Assembly (NCBI GenBank): GCA_038049695.1
Contig: CP142451.1
Coordinates: 10,476,001-10,540,000, forward strand
Reading direction: 5' to 3'
DNA length: 64,000 nt
Origin: Cinnamomum chago
Lineage: Eukaryota > Streptophyta > Magnoliopsida > Laurales > Lauraceae
Shown here: positions 25,801 through 38,258 of the stretch, piece by piece
How positions within the stretch are numbered: position 1 is the first letter of the stretch
How the letters are laid out: each line of letters opens with the position of its first letter
Position numbers and translations under genes: made by a program
The notes under the pieces: model-generated
What the model saw: the letters and a program-made list of their open reading frames with translations, nothing else
The model's database searches: none
Told to the model about the DNA's origin: nothing

Positions 25801-27478
25801 AGAGATATGAAAGTTTCCATCATCCTGCAGTACACATAGCAACAAAGCAAAGAAAAAAAAAAAAAACACTCAATTGGGTAAACTTAAACCTAATAAAAAA
25901 AATCCCACAATCGAGGTGAAAAGAGAAGTCCACAAGGCCTTGTCTACTCTACCAAATTGAGCAGTGGTGGTTTAGAGACCACATGTACAAAAGGTTACAT
26001 CATTCTGCAGCATATAGCAACAAAGCAGAGAAGCAAAGAGAAGACCACAGCACAGACACATGAAATAAAAATCCACAAAAGATGCACCAAGAGGTGTTAG
26101 TCTCAATCCAGCCTCAGTTCAGTATCAATTCACTTTTCTAAAACCAATATTCTCATTCTGTGTTTGGTTTTGAGATGTTTGGATTGGTAGTTAGGCACTT
26201 CCACCAAGTACCAGTGCTCATTTGAAAATCAAGCTTCGCGTGGCTAAGTACCTAGTGCATCAATCCCAATGAAAATTTTTAAACAATCAAAAGAAGGAGA
26301 AATAAAAAAAAAAAAACCCAAACACGTCAAAACCATTTTCAACTATAGTAGTGTCATTTCCAGTTTAAAGTTTCAACAATAATTCATTGGGAAGAGAAAC
26401 CTTGGCAGTTGACATTTAAATTCATAACCTATTCTTAACAAAATGGATAAAAGTTCAAGAATCTGCTCTTTACAACATATCTACTCTTTAAATCCATAAC
26501 CTATTGATGCTTGGACCTGGATTTTTTCCTTTACAGGTGTGTGTATAATTTCTCTGTTTCCTTTTCTTTGTTTAACATAGAACAACAGTTAATTATATAT
26601 CAGTTATGGTCTAGTATGATGTGGTTAAGACTCTATTCGAGGATTATATAGTACATAGCTTGTGAATTATACTGTTATTGGTGATTACACATGTGGAGCT
26701 TGTTTCTGATATGATAGACTTACATAGAATGACAATTACATACATCTCATCTATGGTTCTAGTTAAAGGTGACTCAATGTATTTATTTGAGGATTATAAA
26801 GTATGCAGTTTGTCAATCTGACTGTTTATGGTAATTTTTCATAGTGAGTAGTATTATAGACTCTTCTTTAAAGTATTTAGATTGTTAACACTTTGGCTGG
26901 AGAATTCCCTAGTTGTTCAACTATAGTTAGTTAATCCAGAGGGTCATATAAAAAATAGAAATATTGACCATAAAAGATGAATATAAAAGAATCCAATATT
27001 CAATATAATTTAGCAATTAACAAAAGATTTAGAAGGATGGGAAGCAATCTCACTAACATTCCATCCTAACCATTTTTTCAAAAAATAAACAAGAAAGTCT
27101 CAAAGCTAGTTGAAAAGATTATTGTAGTTGGATTAATGGCATAATGCATGTGTGATCAATGACATAAAGCACATGTGAACTGGAAGAAATAAAAATCACA
27201 CAATGATCTAATTATCAAGACAATCACACTTGGTTCCAACATCAAGTCATAAAGTTCGTATGCATATAGTTATTTGCTTAATGAATAACATCGCCAGTTG
27301 AGAATAAGAGACATAAAAAGAAATTAAAATTAAATTCTAAATAGTAGAATAAAAGACAATTAATTACAGCAAAACATAGTACAGTATCCCAAAGTTTTTT
27401 TGTGCCATATGCATATTTCAAACTAAAATAACATCTTGAATGACAAACCTTTAGATTGAAACGAGAAGCAAACATATA
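22897..27478. repeat. Duplicated block Y, copy 1
   Basis: This block is repeated in direct orientation at 32072-36700. It contains a hAT MITE, exon 1 of the DUF3537-like gene and about 3.2 kb of its first intron. Similarity begins at ATTGAAGATGTC and stops abruptly at AACATATA. The intron part is almost identical between copies, while the exon is visibly more diverged. Confidence 0.93.
22988..23414. mobile_element. hAT-like MITE, copy 2 (8-bp TSD)
   Basis: A 427-bp member of the CATAGTTATCA...TTTTCAAAACTATG family, flanked by perfect 8-bp GTGATGAG repeats (22980-22987 and 23415-23422). It lies just upstream of the DUF3537-like gene and is shared with block Y2. Confidence 0.88.
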
Positions 27479-30400
27479 TTAAAACATGGGACAAAACTAA
27501 TAATAATAAATCAAGGAATAAATCTACCGTAAAAATGTCATCCAACCATTTTTTTGACAAGTAAATTTTTTTCACTCATTAGTGCTTGGATCCAAATTCC
27601 ATAAGAAGCTCACTCTTAAGCTGATGCACGAGAAAGAGAAGCCAGAGATGCGGCGACAGATTCAAATATTGACTTCAATGCACTGCCTAAATAAAATTAA
27701 ATCATTTTCTTAGTATTAGAAAGGAAATGAAAGATAAATGGATAATATTTTAACAAATGATGTAATTAAGGCAAGAGAACATGAATGCCCATCTCCAATC
27801 TACACCTAAAGAAAATGTCCATAACGACCATTGTTTGTTTTTAAATTGAAAGAAACTTAACAACCATATGAATACATGTCTTTTTGAACAAAACATTGTT
27901 CCTTTATCAACATGAGTTTATTTTTATAAAAATAATCATAGTAGCCTTTTTTTTCTTTTTATCTCCTATTTATTGTTCCGGCATAATAATCCAGTTTTTT
28001 TTTTCTCCTATTTGCTATTTCATTTTTTTAAATGAGGATAGAGATATTTTTTTTATAAAATGAGGATATTTCTACAGGCATTATGCAGTGTTTCCCACTA
28101 TGACAAGATTAAATTATTCGAGTAAGATTCTTATTACATTACCCAACAATCATTTGATTTCATTCTTTTTTCTTCATCCCTACAATTTGGTTCCAATGCC
28201 ATGAATGTCATTAATGCTACTGAAAGAAAATGAAAAGAAAGCAAATCAGCAATCACCGAATCTTCAAGATTTGAAGCTCGCGTACAAGAGACCTTAGGGC
28301 CCTTGAAGTTTAGGAAAAGAGAAAATTGAATAACACCCACTTACAAATTAAGTCGCGAACAATGAAAGAAGGGATCTTTAGTTGAAAAAACAAGAAAAAA
28401 GTTCATCAGATTAAAGAAAAATAAAGAAACCAGAAGAAAGGGACAAGAAAAACTAAAATTCCAATCAATCAAGATACATGGAAGTGATGGAAAGGGGAAA
28501 GGACTTGTATGTATGTCTAAATTTGATCACTGTATTTGGTGTTATTGGGGCAGTTCTTTGTGTACTTGCCTGGAAAAACCCAGTTTCTTGGTAATGGTAG
28601 GCCGATGCTTGGGGAACAGTTTTTGTGAGTTCTGTCATTTTTGTTTCAACATATTCTGCTAAAAACTCAATACTTTTTTTTCTCTTTATCACTTGTTTAC
28701 ATTCTATATTAGAGCTTTTACTTTATTGATTATGTTTTGGGAAATCGGAATTGGTGTTATTTTTTTAATGTATTGGGACTATGGTATTGAAATTGATACT
28801 AAAATTTTATTTTTGGACGAATGTTCTTATTCTGTCTGGGGATAGATTATGGTGTGAGTTTGCTAGCCTGCACTAAGGTATGTCTGGATGAGGAGAAGAG
28901 TTGGAGAAAATGGGAGTGGTAAAGCTATCCGTGATATGGAAAAGGACATCCTTTTGCAGTGTTATCCTGCTATATCAACTGGGCAAATATAGGGGAGTTA
29001 TTAACAATTAAAGGAGCTGAGTTAATGCAAGGTGTTGCATACCCAAACCTAAAGGTCCCATGAGGAGCTATAACCACATTCTTTCCAGAATTGAAGGGTA
29101 ATATCCAAATCATAGCTCCCTTTAGGTAGAGTTGAGCTTAATCAGCTTCTTCTTATGTGAGACTAAATGAATACTAAGAGTTCCACCTTTGTCTACTGAC
29201 AAACAACAATGAACTTTACTGAAAACAAAGATAATATAATGCAAGTGGAGATGATATAGGAGGCCATACCAAAACAAAGCACAGAAAGGGGAAAAAACAG
29301 AGAAAGAACAAGAAACATACAAACTATGTCTATCAGCATTCAACACGCTATCTTGCTAATGGATATGCAATAGCATTAGCCTTTCTAAGTGTATGCTTGA
29401 AATGCATACCCAAAGAAGCCATCTCTCTTGATTCTTTCAAAATGTTAGCATTCCATGGATGCCTGGTCTGCTTTGAGACCAATCTATAGAATCTGCAACC
29501 CACCCTTCGCAATCAAAGGCCCTGAGAAAGATTCTTTGAACATCCTCAAGTCTTTCCAGATGATTGATCCTTATTGATAAGAATTCCATATTAACAGTCA
29601 TCCCACATGATGGATCATCAAATATAATAACCATCAACTGATCAAAGCTCCCAATGCCATCACCATCATTAATGCTGTAGAAAGACAATGAAAACAAACC
29701 CAAATTAGCAATCACCAAATCTTCAACATTTGAAGCTTGAGTACAATAATCTCCTTTAACAAATATTAATGCACTGCCCAAATAAAATTGAAATATTTTT
29801 TTGGCATTAAAAAGAAAATGAAAGATAAATAGAAAAATGGCCATATCCTGTCTACACAAACAGAAAAAATGCCCATCTCTATCCCTATATTGAAGCATTT
29901 TCTTCTCAAGTAAGCTTGTTTGAATCATTGTTTGTATTAAAAATGAAGCAAAAATGATGAACCAGATGTTAGTGCCAGGGAGGAGGGTTTGGATGGACAA
30001 GAACGGAAAATTGATATTTGGAGATGAAATCGGGAAAGTGGAAAGCCCCAAATGCTAATTCCTTGTGTTTTCCCTTACCAGTTGGGGTTGCATGCACGTG
30101 CCCTAACTTGGGGTGTGTATACAGAAGTGAAATAATGAGTGCTAAAAAAAGCACTAAAATCAGGGAAGCACAAGAAATAATCTCTTACGAATGATCCATC
30201 AAACCACAAAAAGGAATATAATTTTTAAAAAACAGAGAGAAGAAAAAATCAGATGTAGAAGCAAATCACATTTTAGGGTTAGAATTCACATAGGTTCCCA
30301 TTTAGCATTACGGGATTTTTTTCAGAGAAAGGCTTACCTTGTGACCATGGCTGTGTGTCTCACTTTTCTCTATTAGAATGTGTTGTTGTAGAGTGTTTTG

Positions 30401-31764
30401 GAGTGGCGGGCATAGTAGAAGAGGTGGAAACCTATTCTCAACAAATATAATAGAAGAAAGAATCCCATCAGATACAATAAGAAAATTAAACAAAATGCCA
30501 AGGGATTTCTCATGGATTATTACGGTGAAATGCAGAGGCCAGAGCTTTTGGTTTTTTGAGAGGAGGAAGAGTTGTCGGTTTGCTTCAGTTCTCATGCCTT
30601 CCAAATTTCAGAATTCGTGGCTCATATAGATGTGCCTTGCAAGGTGAGTTGTCCCTTACCAGATGAGCCACAATCTAAGATGCATGCAACTGGGCCCACT
30701 TGAGGTGTGTAGAGAAAGTAAAAAAGCAGGACAGTTCTCTTTTATAAGGGTAGATAGATCTTGCTTGCAGTGACAAGGAGGGCTGATTTTATTGAGATTT
30801 TTTGGGTTTTCTTGATCTTATGTGAATTGTAACGGTTGACTGTGTCATACTTGAATAATTTCTATCCTTTCCTGTTTTTGTTTGATTTTAGTAAATCATG
30901 GTGTCTTGCTAGCACAAGTGGCACAATGGTGATAGGATTTTCGAGATAGTTGTCTTATGTTTTTCTTTTGTTGTGAAGCATTATAATAGACGGTTATGAA
31001 AATTGGCTATTGATTATATTCACAATAAAATGAAAACCTGTACAATTATATAACCTTACTAAGAGTTTTTTTTTTTGCAGAGTTTTCGGTTTTCTTGGAT
31101 CTGTTCATTGATATCATGTTTGGTGGCGAGAGGCATCTATGAGATTGTTCGGCTAGTGTTTATGCCAAACATATCTTGGTTGATGATCCTGGTTTCGATT
31201 CTTTCTTTCATAGCATGGACGTTCTTGAGTATGACCATCCTATCTGCATGCAACTTTTTTGGTTTGGCATGCAGATTGGTCATTATTCCATTGAAAGATT
31301 TTGAAGGATATCTAAATCAAGGGCTACCTCCATCTGATATTTGGGAGGAATTGAAGTCCATAAGGAGTAATGTGCTGCAGATCAGTTCTAATTTCAGTTC
31401 GTTTCTTCTCCTTACTTTCTTGGTGGTAAATGTAAACTTCACGTTGATAATGCTTCACTCTTTGGCACACAATGAGATGATTCATGTAGTCACCAATTGC
31501 GATTTTCTTGTAAGTATTTTTTAGTATGTACATTTTACATATTATTTATTCTTTTTTATTTATGCAATTTTTTTACTAACCTAAATGTTTTATATGGACA
31601 GCTATATGCAATTGTCCAGGTTTTTTGTCTTTCGATTTGCTTGCGTTCTGTGGCAATCGTGTCCAACGAGGTTCTAGACATCACACCACTACTATGTGCA
31701 TGGCGTGTCAAAAAACTATTATGTTCTAATGATGGTGCAGATGATACGATCACTCATGGCTTAT
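23743..31764 (+). CDS. Multi-pass membrane protein, DUF3537 / plant gustatory-receptor-like; last exon not found
   Basis: Three exons are readable: 23743-24237, 31081-31509 and 31602-31764, with GT/AG borders; the first two junctions are in phase. Exon 1 follows an acceptor ending AACACAG, so a 5'-UTR exon is likely. The 362 readable residues start with an acidic, hydrophilic N-terminus (MTEPSSEKEPLIPEQGDRV). Six hydrophobic segments follow near residues 82-100, 108-130, 168-190, 197-227, 271-294 and 309-328. The segment IWEELKSIRSNVLQISSNF before TM5 and LRSVAIVSNEVLD after TM6 resemble plant DUF3537 proteins, distant relatives of insect gustatory receptors, as I recall them. The family's seventh membrane segment, in a C-terminal exon, is not found before block Y2 begins at 32072. 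The gene is either 3'-truncated or continues past the duplication. Intron 1 is 6.8 kb. Confidence 0.6.
27479..31080. other. Remainder of DUF3537-like intron 1, with diverged internal duplicates
   Basis: This part of the intron is not in the X/Y duplications. It holds two diverged copies of one sequence: 27660-28300 resembles 29650-29960 (shared AATGCACTGCC, ATTAGCAATCACC-like and ATCTTCAACATTTGAAGC words). The minus strand at 29437-29690 has a coding-like frame (RLEDVQRIFLRAFDCEGWVA) that I cannot place. It may be a relic of another gene. The rest shows nothing clear. Confidence 0.4.
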
Positions 31765-32161
31765 GTATGTATCTCTCTTTCTTCTAAAACTATAATCATA
31801 CTCTTAGATGCTAGAATATGGATGCTAAATGGACATTGAAATACCCATCTGCTTTCCCAATAACCCCATTTGCATTGTGATCCATCATTTTGGGAACTTT
31901 GGAGTGTCGTGCATATTTGTGAATGGATAATGGATTGCCAACAAATTTATTCTTATTAATTATACATTTTTTATTCATAGTTAGGTTACATTTGGAGTCG
32001 GGATAAAAAGGAAAATGAAGAATGAAATAGCAGCGAAGAAGTAGGAAAGGCTAAAAGAACATGAGCAATCAATTGAAGATGTCAAATTCAAAACGTTACT
32101 TTGATCCAACCCCCCCCTTTCCTCTTCTCAAGTTTCCTGTCTTTTAGTATATTGTGATGAG

Positions 32162-32603
32162 CATAGTTATCAGAATTCTACGATTCGTGTCCCGAATCCT
32201 AAGGAATTCTACGATTCTTCGTGAACACTTTATTAATTTCAAGCGATATCGTACTGCGAAAAAGCGATGGTTTTTTTTATTTTTTTATTTTTAACTTCTA
32301 TATTTTGATTTAATGATAACAAAAACTATATATATATTGATACTTCAAACCTATTTAACTATTTACACATATGTCATGATGTTCTTGATATCATTTTATG
32401 ATAGACTTAATTGACATCGTATTTATACATCTTTAAATGGGAAAATGGATGGTTTTGAATAACTACTTTTCTATTTTTCGTTTTTTTTTTTAATTATTTT
32501 CATTCTTATTAGAAAAATAAAAAATCTTAAAATATGCAATACGTTTCAATTCGATTCATGGGTATGAATGATTTGCGATATGATTCCGATTTTCAAAACT
32601 ATG
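32162..32603. mobile_element. hAT-like MITE, copy 3 (same insertion as copy 2)
   Basis: A 442-bp element with the same ends and the same 8-bp flank GTGATGAG (32154-32161 and 32604-32611) as the copy at 22988. The insertion therefore predates the block Y duplication. Confidence 0.88.
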
Positions 32604-32953
32604 GTGATGAGATACTGAATCTTGTAGTGTTTAGTTAGTCATAGACGTAACCAAAGAACAAAGAAGATAACTGGGATTAATAAGAGATTGAATTGGCAAT
32701 GGAGAAGAAGTTACTCCATCAAGGAGGCGAGTTTCCATTTGAGCCGAACACTATAAAGACTTAGAATGCTACGAAAGAAAACACATAACTGTTGGTGAAT
32801 ACTACACTTCTTTGCGTTCTGATGGCAAAGAACAAGGCCTTCATTTTTTTTCTTTCTGGAAAACTTCAAATTGAATTACTCCAAAAGAACATACTAAGCT
32901 AATAAAGCCTATACTAGATAACAATTCCTCACTTGTCTCTTTTGAACACAGGT

Positions 32954-33444
32954 ATGACAAAACCTTCTTCAGAGAAGGAACACTCATTCCCGAACAGGGA
33001 GACAGAGTAACAGAACACACTATTGGATTGGTTCATGCACAAAGCAATCATCATGATGAACAAGCACATAATGAGGAACAACAGAGCATAAGTCAAGAAC
33101 AATTGGAATGGGAATGACGACTTACTTGGAATCTGAGAGAGTTATTTCTTTTCCTCGTGTTCACGGGGATTGAATTACCTTGTTCATATGTTGGGAAAGT
33201 GGTGTGCATTTTCATATATGCACTCACCGGCGTTGTTTTTCCCATTTTTGTAACCCCGAAATATCATGGTTATTTCCTTGTTCTTTCATGGGTGGTACTT
33301 GGTATGCATACCTTTTTTTCAATCATATGTTTTACCCATATTTCACGTAGAGTATGGAAGCAAGGGACGAAGAGTTATCTGCTGCTGGAAAAACTACCCA
33401 AACGCGCAGTAGCTGTTTAGGAGGAATACACAACCAAGTTCATG
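32954..33444 (+). pseudogene. Broken exon 1 of the DUF3537-like gene (copy Y2)
   Basis: It aligns with exon 1 at 23743-24237 through the same acceptor and a GTGAGT donor. Relative to copy 1 it has a one-base deletion near codon 9 (GGAACACTC for GGAACCGCTC). A CGA codon has become TGA near residue 55, and TAG appears near residue 157. The open remainder (FTGIELPCSYVGKVVCIFIY) still shows two membrane segments. No downstream exons follow, because Y2 ends within the intron. It cannot encode a full protein. Confidence 0.85.
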
Positions 33445-36400
33445 GTGAGTAATGCTGAGAATCATTTTTACCTTTATTAATTTATTTGAGTTGTATTTGA
33501 TTCATTGTGTTTTTCAATTCTACTTGAAGCTTGAGACCCAAAATAGTCCCAAATTACTGAGTTTCTACTGTTGCAGGGGCTGGGTAAGCATTTGAACATA
33601 ACAATGGTAAAATTGTAATACGCCAAATTTTGTGTGGGGAGTGGGCAGTAATGTCGTTAGTTTTTTGTGCCACAATTGATGGGCCCAAATAGATGTGAAC
33701 CTGCTTGGGATCATGACCATGAGGGTTTCCCAGAAGTGTGCTATAACCTGGAAGGTGCATCACTTGATCAGGTGCGCCATGTGGGTTGACCAGGCTTGCA
33801 GAAGATTTTGGATTGTTGACTGTTCTTCCCATTTTAACTGCCAAATTGATCCTTTAACTTCTCTATATTTAGGAATAACTAGTGGGCAATGCACGTGCAC
33901 GGAATATAGAGTTTCACTAAGATAATTCGAAAAAATAAAGTTATTGGACAATTCATGGTAATGATCCCAATGGAGAAAGACCAACTTACTTACCAGCCTA
34001 ATTATTTTGATAAATTGATCAATTTGCAATAACTCATTGTTCTTATTAAATTCAGTAGAAATTTCAATAGAAAGAATTTAAAGAAGATTGAATAACAAAT
34101 ACATATTGAAAGGAAAATGGTTGAAAAAAAAGTTGCAAACACACAAATGAGTACGCTAAACACTTGCCAATTTGAATATAGATAAATTATTGTGACCTTT
34201 TTTGAACTAAGATTTGTCTAGAACTTAGCGCCAAATAAATACCAAATTCATGTTGAGAAGCATCAAATGTCAGTAATATGAATAAAAAGAAATATGAACA
34301 CCATGGAAAGGAGCGAGATTGATATCTCAAAGTCAGAGTTAGAGCAATGACTTAAATATCTTTCTTGAATTAAGGTGACACAACTACCAAATTTTGAACT
34401 CAAATTGAATTCTTCCTTGTGAATAAGATAAGAATTTAATAAATCCATGCAAACTTGTGGCACTTCTTTTTGCGTTTTATGTATCATAAATCAATTCTAT
34501 TAGATTCTAATTTTGTAGGAAGTGAAGCTGTCAAATAAATATCATAGTTTCAGCCTAGACAACCAACTACAAAGAGATCTTTAGCCATGCACTCGCAAGG
34601 TGGGCACAACTACTTCCTTCAAATTTCCTAAGAAAATTTAATGGAAAATTCATTATCCTAGCATTATAGTAATGTGGTTGCAACATTGGATTAATCAGCA
34701 GGAATCACCTCCAAGAGTAACATTGGCGTGGCCTAAGATAATGCCTTGCTGAAGATTGTATCATACGTATGCTGAAAATATAGAATGTTAGTTAGGATTA
34801 AGTACTTAGTCCTTGGATGCTTTTTTGTTGAGAACAAGACTCCTGTGGAACAATAAATATTAATACTTAACATGGTTCACTCTAAATGCCTGACAGATAA
34901 TGAAAGTTATAGAAATATTTTTTGAAAAAAGGTTTCAAAACGTTGAATACACTAAATTTATCAAATACTATAGGCAATTATGAACCAGAAAAGGGCTTGA
35001 GTACTGTTTAGGAGACCAGAGATATGAAAGTTTCCATCATCCTGCAGTACACATAGCAACAAAGCAAAGAAAAAAAAAACACTCAATTGGGTAAACTTAA
35101 ACCTAATAAAAAAAATCCCACAATTGAGGACCATGAAAAGAGAAGTCCACAAGGCCTTGTCTACTCTACCAAATTGCACAGTGGTGCTATAGAGACCACA
35201 TGTACAAAAGGTTACATCATTCTGCAGCATATAGCAACAAAGCAGAGAAGCAAAGAGAAGACCGCAGCACAGACACACGAAATAAAAATCCACAAAAGAT
35301 GCACCAAGAGGTGTTAGTCTCAATCCAGCCTCAGTTCAGTATCAATTCACTTGTCTAAAACCAATATTCTCATTCTGTGTTTAGTTTTGAGATGTTTGGG
35401 TTGGTAGGTAGGCACTTCCACCAAGTACCAGTGCTCATTTGAAAATCAAGCTTCGCGTGCCTAAGTACCTAGTGCATCAATCCTAATGAAAATTTTTAAA
35501 CAGTCAAAAGAAGGAGAAATTAAAAAAAAAAAAAAACCCAAACATATCAAAACCATTTTCAACTATAGTAGTGTCATTTCCAGTTTAAAGTTTCAACAAT
35601 AATTCATTGGGAAGAGAAACCTTGGCAGTTGACATTTAAATTCATAACCTATTCTTAAAAAAATGGATAAAAGATCAAGAATCTACTCTTTACAACATAT
35701 CTACTCTTTAAATCCATAACCTATTGATGCTTGGACCTGGATTTTTTCCTTTACAGGTGTGTGTATGATCTCTCTGTTTCCTGTTCTTTGTTTAACATAG
35801 AACAACAGTTAATTATATATCAGTTATGGTCTAGTATGATGTGGTTAAAGACTCTATTTGAGGATTATATAGTACATAGCTTGTGAATTATACTGTTATT
35901 GGTGATTACACATGTGGAGCTTTTTTCTGATATGATAGACTTACATAGAATGACAATTACATACATCTCATCTATGGTTCTAGTTAAAGGTGACTCAATG
36001 CATTTATTTGAGGATTATAAAGTATGCAGTTTGTCAATCTGACTGTTTATGGTAATTTTTCATAGTGAGTAGTATTATAGACTCTTCTTTAAAGTATTTA
36101 GATTGTTAACACTTTGGCTGGAGAATTCCCTAGTTGTTCAACTATAGTTAGTTAATCCAGAGGGTCATATAAAAAATAGAAATATTGACCATAAAAGATG
36201 AATAGAAAAGAATCCAATATTCAATATAATTTAGCAATTAACAAAAGATTTAGAAGGATGAGAAGCAATCTCACTAACATTCCATCCTAACCATTTTTTT
36301 CAAAAAATAAACAAGAAAGTCTCAAAGCTAGTTGAAAAGATTATTGTAGTTGGATTAATGGCATAATGCATGTGTGATCAATGACATAAAGCACATGTGA

Positions 36401-36875
36401 ACTGGAAGAAATAAAAATCACACAATGATCTAATTTTCAAGACAATCACACTTGGTTCCAACATAAAGTCATAAAGTTCGTATGCATATAGTTTTTTGCA
36501 TAATGAATAACATCGCCAGTTGAGAATAAGAGACATAAAAAGAAAGTAAAATTAAATTCTAAATAGTAGAATAAAAGACAATTAATTACAGCAAAACATA
36601 GTACAGTATCCCAAAGTTTTTTTGTGCCATATGCATATTTCAAACTAAAATAACATCTTGAATGACAAACCTTTAGATTGAAACGAGAAGCAAACATATA
36701 AACGAGAAGCAGTCATTGATTTATGAGGCCTAATCTGTATCATCCCCTCCCTCCATAGTGGCCACATATCCAAGTGGGCTGCAATTGAATCCAGCTCACA
36801 GCTGCATCACGTACGTCGATCACGGAATAGGCACGGGCTCCACAAAGTTCATCAATTTCACCATTTCCGAGTTTC

Positions 36876-36883
36876 TATAAAAA
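36876..36883 (+). promoter_or_regulatory. TATA box of the block X2 gene
   Basis: TATAAAAA at the same distance from the ATG (36952) as in copy X1. The promoter was duplicated with the gene. Confidence 0.65.
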
Positions 36884-36951
36884 GGCTGCACGTCCTCTTC
36901 AAGGCCAATCTCCTTTCTTTTTCTTATGCGGTGAGGTGAGAGAAGAAAGAG

Positions 36952-37328
36952 ATGGGAGGAGAAAGAGAGGGTGAAATGGAGGAAAAGGCACAATCAGGTG
37001 CTTTCTATTTTTTCTTGTGTAGATCTGTTGCTCTTTTTCTCTTTTGGCCTTTTTTTTGTTTTTGTTTTATTGGTGTTTGAAGAAATCGGCAGACTCATCT
37101 TCTTCTCCCAATTTAGTTCCAAAACCCCAAATCTCACCCATCAAAACCCTAAACCCCTCCTCCTTCAATCCATCGTGCAATGAGGGTTTAAGAAATGCAA
37201 CCTTAAGGAAGGGCCCAAATAAATGGGTCTTTGATCCTCTCATTTTACTTAAGAAGAAATGGGATGGGAGGAATCCATCTGCTGATACACCACCCATCCT
37301 CCTCCAACTGCCAAACCACCATTCCTAA
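36952..37328 (+). CDS. Predicted small two-exon protein, function unknown (copy X2)
   Basis: The second copy of the 93-residue gene. Exons are 36952-36997 and 37093-37328, with the same donor, acceptor and phases as copy X1. The two reading frames are almost identical; one visible replacement is Ile to Leu near the C-terminus (PPIILQLP versus PPILLQLP). Both frames stay open even though the intron has accumulated small indels, which mildly favours real coding. Function is unknown, and no domain, signal peptide or membrane segment is seen. Confidence 0.45.
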
Positions 37329-38258
37329 GTCCTCTTTCTTCCAGATTCCCCTTTAAAAGGATCTTATATTTTTATGTTACCTTTTTTTTTTTTTTTTGTA
37401 AAATCCGTATTTATTTATTGGTCTGTAGGACTTGCTCTTACTATGATTAGTTCTATCATGTTTATCTGTTGTTACAGCGACTACGAAGGATTTGGTGGTA
37501 TAGGAAAAGGTATGTTTTAAGATTTTCTTAAACATGTATATTATTCTGGTTGCTCAAGCTATTATGTATGTTACAGATGTTTTGCTGGTTTTTCTAATAG
37601 ATAGCTATAACAATGGAATGTAAGAGAATTTTTGTTGGAAAGAATTAGCTTACGTAAATTGTAACATATTGTTCTTCTGTAAGTGCAATCTGGTGTCATA
37701 AAGCAAAATTTTGGGACTTTTCTTTTATAATTTACTAATATAAATTTAAAAGCTCTCATGGTAGACCTAAAGACATGTTCCTGGAAATCTAATTGTTGAA
37801 CTTGAAAGTATGTAATTAAATTTTATGATTTTTATCATTTAGATGTCACTGAGACTTATCTTTGCAATCTTTGGTGCTCTTATATATTGGTCAAAGACAA
37901 GTTCTACATGATGCATTATTTAAAAAGAACATTTACATAGAATTGGTCTTATCAATAAAAGATCATGCATGTGACACCACTTGACAGCCCTTGAAAACAA
38001 ATATCCCAGTTCTTTTGGGTTTATGTGGTTTGTAGAAACGAAGCTCGGAGATGAGGGCAATCAGTTTGATTTTCTCTCTCCAAAAATCATAGAATCTAAC
38101 ACTTTTGATTTATTTTCTATTTTCATGCTTGTGAGGGTTCTCAAATATATGGATGGAGACGGAAATCAGGGCAGGATTTTGGGGATTTAGGTGATTTAGG
38201 ATTTCTTTAATGAGAAAGTGAGATGAGTTGGTGCTAGAGAATAAGAGGATGAGAAAGT

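Larger units (their letters stand above)
32072..36700. repeat. Duplicated block Y, copy 2
   Basis: Direct repeat of 22897-27478, beginning only about 300 bp after exon 3 of the DUF3537-like gene. It carries the shared hAT MITE, a broken exon 1 and intron sequence. It ends at AACATATA, joined by about 21 bp (36701-36721) to block X2. The filler begins AACGAGAAGC, which also occurs about 20 bp earlier in Y2. Confidence 0.93.
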
